Positions 6,616 through 11,414 of a DNA stretch of 11,414 nucleotides are shown here, piece after piece. The position numbers and the translations under genes are program-made. This stretch comes from Porticoccaceae bacterium (lineage in GTDB: Bacteria > Pseudomonadota > Gammaproteobacteria > Pseudomonadales > Porticoccaceae). The first letter of the stretch is position 1. Each line of letters begins with the position of its first letter. Where the stretch lies: positions 1-11,414 of the forward strand of contig JAUUYV010000018.1 in NCBI GenBank assembly GCA_030590275.1. The letters are read 5' to 3'. The notes beneath the pieces are model-generated. The model saw only the letters and a list, made by a program, of their open reading frames with translations. It ran no database searches and had not been told where the DNA came from.

Positions 6616-7242
6616 ATGTTTCAACAACCTACTCGAGACCAGACTATTGCTCTGGCGGGCGTATTCCAGGCCTGCCAATTGGTCGACAAACTCGCCTCCA
6701 CGGGCACAGTTGTTCCCGACCAACTGAACACCGCCGTCACCAGCTTACTCAACCAAAATCCCGAGGATACATCCTCTGTTTTTGGTAGCCCGCACCAACT
6801 ACGCACTGGGCTCGACACCATGGAAGAGCTGTTAGCATTGAATCTTACCGCACAAGTACCCAACACCCTTCGCTATGTCGTTAGCGTGCTTTATTTACAA
6901 CGCAAACTTTCAAAGGATAAAGCAACCCTTGATAAAATCGGCGAGGGTATAGCACGAGCGGCACAGCAAGCCGAACTGTTTAGTCCAACCCACGATAATG
7001 TGTTAAATAACCTGGCCGACCTTTATCAGCAAACCATCAGCACCTACCGCTTTCGGATTCAGGTCAAGGGAGAACCTGATTATTTGAACCAGGAGTCCAT
7101 CGCGACTCGCATTCGCTGCCTGTTATTCTCAGCTATCCGAGCCGCAGTGCTATTTGAGCAACTGGGTGGCCGACGTCGACATATGATTATGTCTCGTAAG
7201 GTAATTCTCGAGCACATTCGTGACCTTAAACGAATACACTAA
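6616..7242 (+). CDS. hflD: high frequency lysogenization protein HflD homolog
   Basis: 208 aa, close to E. coli HflD (213 aa), a peripheral inner-membrane protein that in E. coli binds phage lambda CII and lowers lysogeny; its ordinary cellular role is poorly known. The helical protein shows the family landmarks: LAGVFQACQLVDKLA near the start, VFGSPHQLRTGL at about 55-66, RYVVSVLYLQRKLSKDKATLDKIG at 86-109, and RIRCLLFSAIRAAVLFEQLGGRRRHMIMSR near the end. No signal peptide or membrane segment is visible. It starts one base after the mnmA stop and lacks its own strong Shine-Dalgarno, so translation is probably coupled to mnmA. The mnmA-hflD-purB order is conserved in gammaproteobacteria. Confidence 0.92.
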   Translation: MFQQPTRDQTIALAGVFQACQLVDKLASTGTVVPDQLNTAVTSLLNQNPEDTSSVFGSPHQLRTGLDTMEELLALNLTAQVPNTLRYVVSVLYLQRKLSKDKATLDKIGEGIARAAQQAELFSPTHDNVLNNLADLYQQTISTYRFRIQVKGEPDYLNQESIATRIRCLLFSAIRAAVLFEQLGGRRRHMIMSRKVILEHIRDLKRIH

Positions 7243-8703
<1,461 letters not shown>

Positions 8704-8732
8704 TTGAAAACACTAAGCTTATCGCGCGCTCC

Positions 8733-10760
8733 TTATATCGGTGAAACAAACTCCAGTTCCTTTAAACGGGAAATCTCGTCACGCATCTGTGCTGCCTCCT
8801 CAAACTCTAAATTTTGAGCATGCTCATACATTTTTTCTTCCATTGAGTTCAGCAATTTTGCCATCGCAGCTGGGGAAGCTTCAGCCTTAGAAATCTGAGC
8901 GAGATAATCTGCTGACTGCTCCGCGACCTTATCGTAATTTTGTTTGCGACTGCCCATAATTACGGCACCTTCCATGATGTCGGCCACCGCTTTGTAAATA
9001 CCTTTTGGTTCTACACCATGTTTTTTGTTATGGGCTAATTGCCTATCGCGCCGCCGATCCGTTTCATCCATTGCCCGCTGCATAGACCCGGTCACCTTGT
9101 CGGCATATAAAATCGCCTTGCCATTGAGGTGCCGAGCGGCGCGGCCAATGGTTTGTATTAAAGACTGTTCTGACCGTAGAAAACCCTCTTTATCTGCATC
9201 GAAAATAGTAACCAGAGATACCTCCGGCATATCCAGGCCCTCGCGAAGCAAATTAATGCCCACTAGCACATCAAACATTCCCAAACGCAGGTCGCGGATA
9301 ATTTCCACCCGCTCGATAGTATTAATATCGGAGTGCAAATAACGCACCCGAATACCGTGCTCGTCCAGGTAGTCGGTCAGGTCTTCTGCCATACGCTTGG
9401 TTAACACCGTAATCAGTATCCGTTCGTCCTTTGCCGTACAAAGGCGAATTTCACCCATTACATCATCTACCTGGGTGGAGGCTGGGCGCACCTCAATGAC
9501 CGGATCAAGCAGCCCCGTGGGACGAACCATCTGCTCTACCACGGCATCTGCATGTTCATCCTCATACTTGCCGGGAGTTGCTGAGACAAAGATAGTCTGG
9601 GGCATAAGTCGTTCCCACTCGTCGAAGCGCAAGGGGCGGTTATCCAGCGCTGAAGGGAGTCTAAACCCGTATTCCACCAGAGTTTCCTTGCGAGAACGAT
9701 CGCCTCGATACATCCCACCAATTTGCGGAACACTGACATGAGATTCATCAACCACCAGCAGTGCCTCTGCTGGTAGGTAATCAAACAAAGTCGGTGGTGG
9801 TTCCCCGGCTTCGCGGCCAGAAAGATAGCGAGAGTAATTTTCAATACCGGTGCAGTAACCCAGCTCCTGCATCATCTCTAGATCATAGCGGGTACGCTCC
9901 GACAGTCGCTGCGCCTCAACCAGTTTATTACTACTGTATAAATGCTCCAGACGTTCAGCCAACTCCACTTTAATATGTTCCACCGCACCAAGGATGGTTT
10001 CCCGAGGCGTCACGTAGTGGGATTTCGGATAAATTGTGATACGCGGTACCCGCTGAATTACCTCCCCAGTCAAAGGATCAAACAGCGAAATATTTTCAAC
10101 CTCATCATCGAACAATTCAATGCGCACAGCGTGCTGATCAGAATCCGCTGGGAAAATATCGATGACATCACCACGCACCCGGTAGTTACCTCGCTCGAAG
10201 GCAACATCGTTGCGGGTGTACTGAAGCTCCGCCAGGCGTCGCAGAACAAAACGCTGGTCCACCGGATCACCCCGCACCATGTGTAAAAGCATGGTGAGAT
10301 AGGAATCCGGATCACCCAGGCCATAAATTGCCGACACCGTAGCCACCACCACCACGTCCTTACGTTCCATTAGCGCCTTGGTAGCAGACAAACGCATTTG
10401 TTCAATATGCTTATTGATGGATGCGTCTTTTTCAATATAGGTATTAGAAGCCGGAACATAAGCTTCCGGCTGATAGTAATCGTAGTAAGAAACGAAATAT
10501 TCTACCGAATTGTTTGGGAAGAACTCCCGTAACTCGCCATAGAGCTGCGCGGCCAGGGTTTTATTATGAGCCATGACCAAAGCTGGCCGCTGCAGCCGCT
10601 CGATCACCTTAGCGACAGTAAAGGTTTTACCCGAGCCAGTTACGCCCAACAAGGTTTGACTTGCCAGCCCCGCCTCCAGCCCCTCGACCAACGCCTCGAT
10701 CGCCGCCGGTTGGTCTCCCGCAGGCTCATAGCTGCTCACCACTTTTAGTGGCTTAACCAT
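8733..10760 (-). CDS. uvrB: UvrABC system protein B (excinuclease subunit B)
   Basis: Damage-verification helicase-like subunit of nucleotide excision repair; loaded by UvrA, it then recruits UvrC for dual incision. The product is 675 aa (E. coli 673). Walker A GVTGSGKT is at 39-46 with K45. The beta-hairpin that clamps DNA is at about 91-100 ([10 protein letters not shown], with Y92, Y93, Y95, Y96). Walker B DESH is at 338-341, identical in numbering to E. coli. [30 protein letters not shown] and the helicase motif [21 protein letters not shown] follow. The C-terminal UVR domain that contacts UvrC is at about 640-672 ([17 protein letters not shown]). The segment at about 605-635 linking to it differs from E. 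coli, as is usual. Only a weak GGG ribosome site precedes the start, but homology begins at this ATG. No SOS/LexA box of the CTG-N10-CAG form is seen upstream. Confidence 0.98.
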   Translation of the reverse strand: MVKPLKVVSSYEPAGDQPAAIEALVEGLEAGLASQTLLGVTGSGKTFTVAKVIERLQRPALVMAHNKTLAAQLYGELREFFPNNSVEYFVSYYDYYQPEAYVPASNTYIEKDASINKHIEQMRLSATKALMERKDVVVVATVSAIYGLGDPDSYLTMLLHMVRGDPVDQRFVLRRLAELQYTRNDVAFERGNYRVRGDVIDIFPADSDQHAVRIELFDDEVENISLFDPLTGEVIQRVPRITIYPKSHYVTPRETILGAVEHIKVELAERLEHLYSSNKLVEAQRLSERTRYDLEMMQELGYCTGIENYSRYLSGREAGEPPPTLFDYLPAEALLVVDESHVSVPQIGGMYRGDRSRKETLVEYGFRLPSALDNRPLRFDEWERLMPQTIFVSATPGKYEDEHADAVVEQMVRPTGLLDPVIEVRPASTQVDDVMGEIRLCTAKDERILITVLTKRMAEDLTDYLDEHGIRVRYLHSDINTIERVEIIRDLRLGMFDVLVGINLLREGLDMPEVSLVTIFDADKEGFLRSEQSLIQTIGRAARHLNGKAILYADKVTGSMQRAMDETDRRRDRQLAHNKKHGVEPKGIYKAVADIMEGAVIMGSRKQNYDKVAEQSADYLAQISKAEASPAAMAKLLNSMEEKMYEHAQNLEFEEAAQMRDEISRLKELEFVSPI

Positions 10761-10797
10761 ACTAAACCCGTCTACAAACTATTAGAAACAACTAGCC

Positions 10798-10803
10798 ATA
10801 ATA
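10798..10803 (-). promoter_or_regulatory. candidate -10 element for uvrB
   Basis: On the minus strand this reads TATTAT (5 of 6), 38 nt upstream of the uvrB ATG. The best -35 at 17 bp spacing is poor (TCAATA), so this is a weak call. There is no recognisable LexA site over it. Confidence 0.3.
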
Positions 10804-10842
10804 GCAGTTTCGAAGAAGATTATTGACCCAGCACTAGACCCA

Positions 10843-10867
10843 AAAGAGGTTTAAAATAAACCTCTTT
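10843..10867. repeat. perfect 11-bp inverted repeat, terminator-like
   Basis: AAAGAGGTTTA (10843-10853) pairs with TAAACCTCTTT (10857-10867) around an AAA loop. On the minus strand the stem ends in CTCTTTTGGG, a short T-run as in a weak intrinsic terminator; on the plus strand it ends CTCTTTGCGC. It lies between two divergent promoters, where no known transcript ends, so it may instead insulate uvrB from antisense transcription across the tRNA or end an unseen small RNA. Confidence 0.55.
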
Positions 10868-10893
10868 GCGCTTATCAACTACTGATTCCGAGG

Positions 10894-10922
10894 TTGACTG
10901 AATAATAGGACATCTATACCAT
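10894..10922 (+). promoter_or_regulatory. sigma-70 promoter for tRNA-Asn
   Basis: -35 TTGACT (10894-10899, 5 of 6), exact 17-bp spacer, -10 TACCAT (10917-10922, 4 of 6). A GC-rich stretch (CCTGCGC) follows between the -10 and the start, as in stable-RNA promoters under stringent control. It would start transcription about 10 nt before the mature tRNA. Confidence 0.6.
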
Positions 10923-10938
10923 ACCTGCGCTCTGAGAT

Positions 10939-11014
10939 TCCGCCTTAGCTCAGTTGGTAGAGCAAATGACTGTTAATCATTGGGTCGCTGGTTCGAGCCC
11001 AGCAGGCGGAGCCA
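10939..11014 (+). tRNA. tRNA-Asn (anticodon GUU)
   Basis: A complete 76-nt cloverleaf including an encoded CCA (11012-11014). The acceptor stem TCCGCCT (10939-10945) pairs with AGGCGGA (11004-11010), discriminator G11011. The D arm is GCTC-AGTTGGTA-GAGC. The anticodon stem AATGA/TCATT encloses the loop CTGTTAA, with anticodon GTT at 10972-10974. The T arm is GCTGG-TTCGAGC-CCAGC. All stems are intact. The gene has its own promoter just upstream and an integrase gene starts 124 nt after it, so its 3' half is the likely attachment site of an integrated element. Confidence 0.98.
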
Positions 11015-11137
11015 AATAACTCGTTGAAAAAAAGGAAGTTTTCAACAATCTCCAAGTAAACACGCAAACGCAAAATACAGATCGGAGCCCATTCAGAGCC
11101 CGGTCTAAATTTTACGCTCATTTTTGCGAGGTTTACC
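11015..11137. other. tRNA-integrase junction, expected left edge of an integrated element
   Basis: 123 bp between the tRNA 3' end and the integrase ATG. If the element inserted at tRNA-Asn, the crossover (attL) lies in or at the 3' end of the tRNA and this stretch is already element DNA. It holds a hairpin at 11023-11046 and a short run of ACGCAAACGCAAAA near 11062-11075. The matching attR copy is not in the window, so the boundary is an inference. Confidence 0.45.
11023..11046. repeat. 8-bp inverted repeat just after tRNA-Asn
   Basis: GTTGAAAA (11023-11030) and TTTTCAAC (11039-11046) pair perfectly around an 8-nt loop, starting 9 nt after the tRNA CCA. The stem is AT-rich and no T-run follows it. 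It might end the tRNA transcript weakly or be an integrase/excisionase-related site; neither is shown. Confidence 0.4.
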
Positions 11138-11414
11138 ATGGCTTCTATCACCAAAACACCTGCCGGCACCTACAAAGCGACCATCAAAAAAGAGGGTCGT
11201 ACGCTCAAATCTAAAACCTTCAAACTCAAAACACATGCCACTGCCTGGGCCAAACGCATCGAGGGAGACCTTGAGCTGATGTCAGCCTACAGTTCCCGCG
11301 GTGCTGTTATGACCTTCGCCGAGCTCGCCCATGAATACGTGGAGCAATGGAACGGCAAAGATCGCTCTTTTGACTATAAAGTACGCTACTGGCAAGAGTT
11401 ACTGGGAACGCGAC
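11138..11414 (+). CDS. tyrosine-type site-specific integrase, N-terminal part (cut by window)
   Basis: 92 codons are visible before the window ends. The start ATG is preceded by GAGG with 6-nt spacing. Residues 1-45 (MASITKTPAGTYKATIKKEG, then SKTFKLKTHATAWAKRIEGDLE) have the look of the small beta-rich arm-binding domain at the N-terminus of phage/island integrases: a short sheet with G-Y-A-I pattern, a KTF strand, and a helix with W and a KR/E run. From about 57 (VMTFAELAHEYVEQW) the SAM-like core-binding domain begins. The catalytic R-H-R-Y domain is beyond the window, so activity cannot be judged. Position next to tRNA-Asn, in the same direction, is the classic arrangement for an island or prophage integrase. 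Family assignment is by pattern, not by search. Confidence 0.82.
   Translation, partial: MASITKTPAGTYKATIKKEGRTLKSKTFKLKTHATAWAKRIEGDLELMSAYSSRGAVMTFAELAHEYVEQWNGKDRSFDYKVRYWQELLGTR

Larger units (their letters stand above)
10761..10938. other. uvrB-tRNA divergent intergenic region
   Basis: 178 bp holding a possible uvrB promoter on the minus strand, an 11-bp perfect hairpin in the middle, and the tRNA-Asn promoter on the plus strand. No reading frame here is worth calling. Confidence 0.6.

Noticed and set aside
10780..10830. LexA/SOS box upstream of uvrB
   Set aside because: No CTG-N10-CAG pattern on either strand in the uvrB upstream region; AACT...AGTT around 10791-10810 does not fit the rest of the motif.
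11085..11101. Two GAGCCC copies echoing GAGCCC in the tRNA T-arm (10995-11000), considered as attachment-site remnants
   Set aside because: Six bases repeated in a short span is expected by chance and the flanks do not match the tRNA.
10945..11169. 74-codon minus-strand frame across the tRNA-Asn
   Set aside because: It is the antisense reading of the tRNA (ending in HLLYQLS-like sequence), a well-known spurious translation of tRNA genes, with no ribosome site.

Overview
The window is a chromosomal stretch from a gammaproteobacterium. Every long gene reads as a close relative of Escherichia coli / Pseudomonas housekeeping proteins. The order clpA-clpS-cspD-icd-nudix-mnmA-hflD-purB is the conserved gammaproteobacterial neighbourhood, in a Pseudomonas-like version where icd sits directly beside the Nudix gene. 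By eye the base composition is close to balanced. The taxon cannot be named from this alone; a Pseudomonadales/Cellvibrionales-type marine or soil gammaproteobacterium is my inference.

Layout: (1) 1-2581, minus strand: clpS then clpA, the N-degron adaptor and the AAA+ unfoldase of the ClpAP protease. clpA runs off the left edge, lacking only its last residues. (2) 2582-2918: divergent regulatory region. (3) 2919-3146, plus strand: cspD, a cold-shock-fold replication inhibitor. (4) 3147-3559: a 413-bp gap between convergent cspD and icd, unusually rich in small tandem repeats and overlapping hairpins. (5) 3560-4813, minus strand: icd, NADP-dependent isocitrate dehydrogenase. (6) 4814-5005: divergent promoter region with a clean palindrome. 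(7) 5006-8703, plus strand: a compact cluster nudJ-like / mnmA / hflD / purB. (8) 8733-10760, minus strand: uvrB, convergent with purB across 29 bp. (9) 10761-10938: divergent region with an 11-bp perfect hairpin and a good tRNA promoter. (10) 10939-11014: tRNA-Asn(GUU). (11) From 11138: the first 92 codons of a tyrosine-recombinase-type integrase, cut by the right edge.

Most of the window is core genome: proteolysis, TCA cycle, tRNA thiolation, purine synthesis and nucleotide excision repair. The tRNA-Asn/integrase pair looks like the edge of an integrated element (genomic island or prophage) whose cargo lies to the right, outside the window. I found no evidence of a new multi-gene system here. 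The least explained sequence is the repeat- and hairpin-rich gap at 3147-3559. Positions were counted by hand and no homology searches were run.
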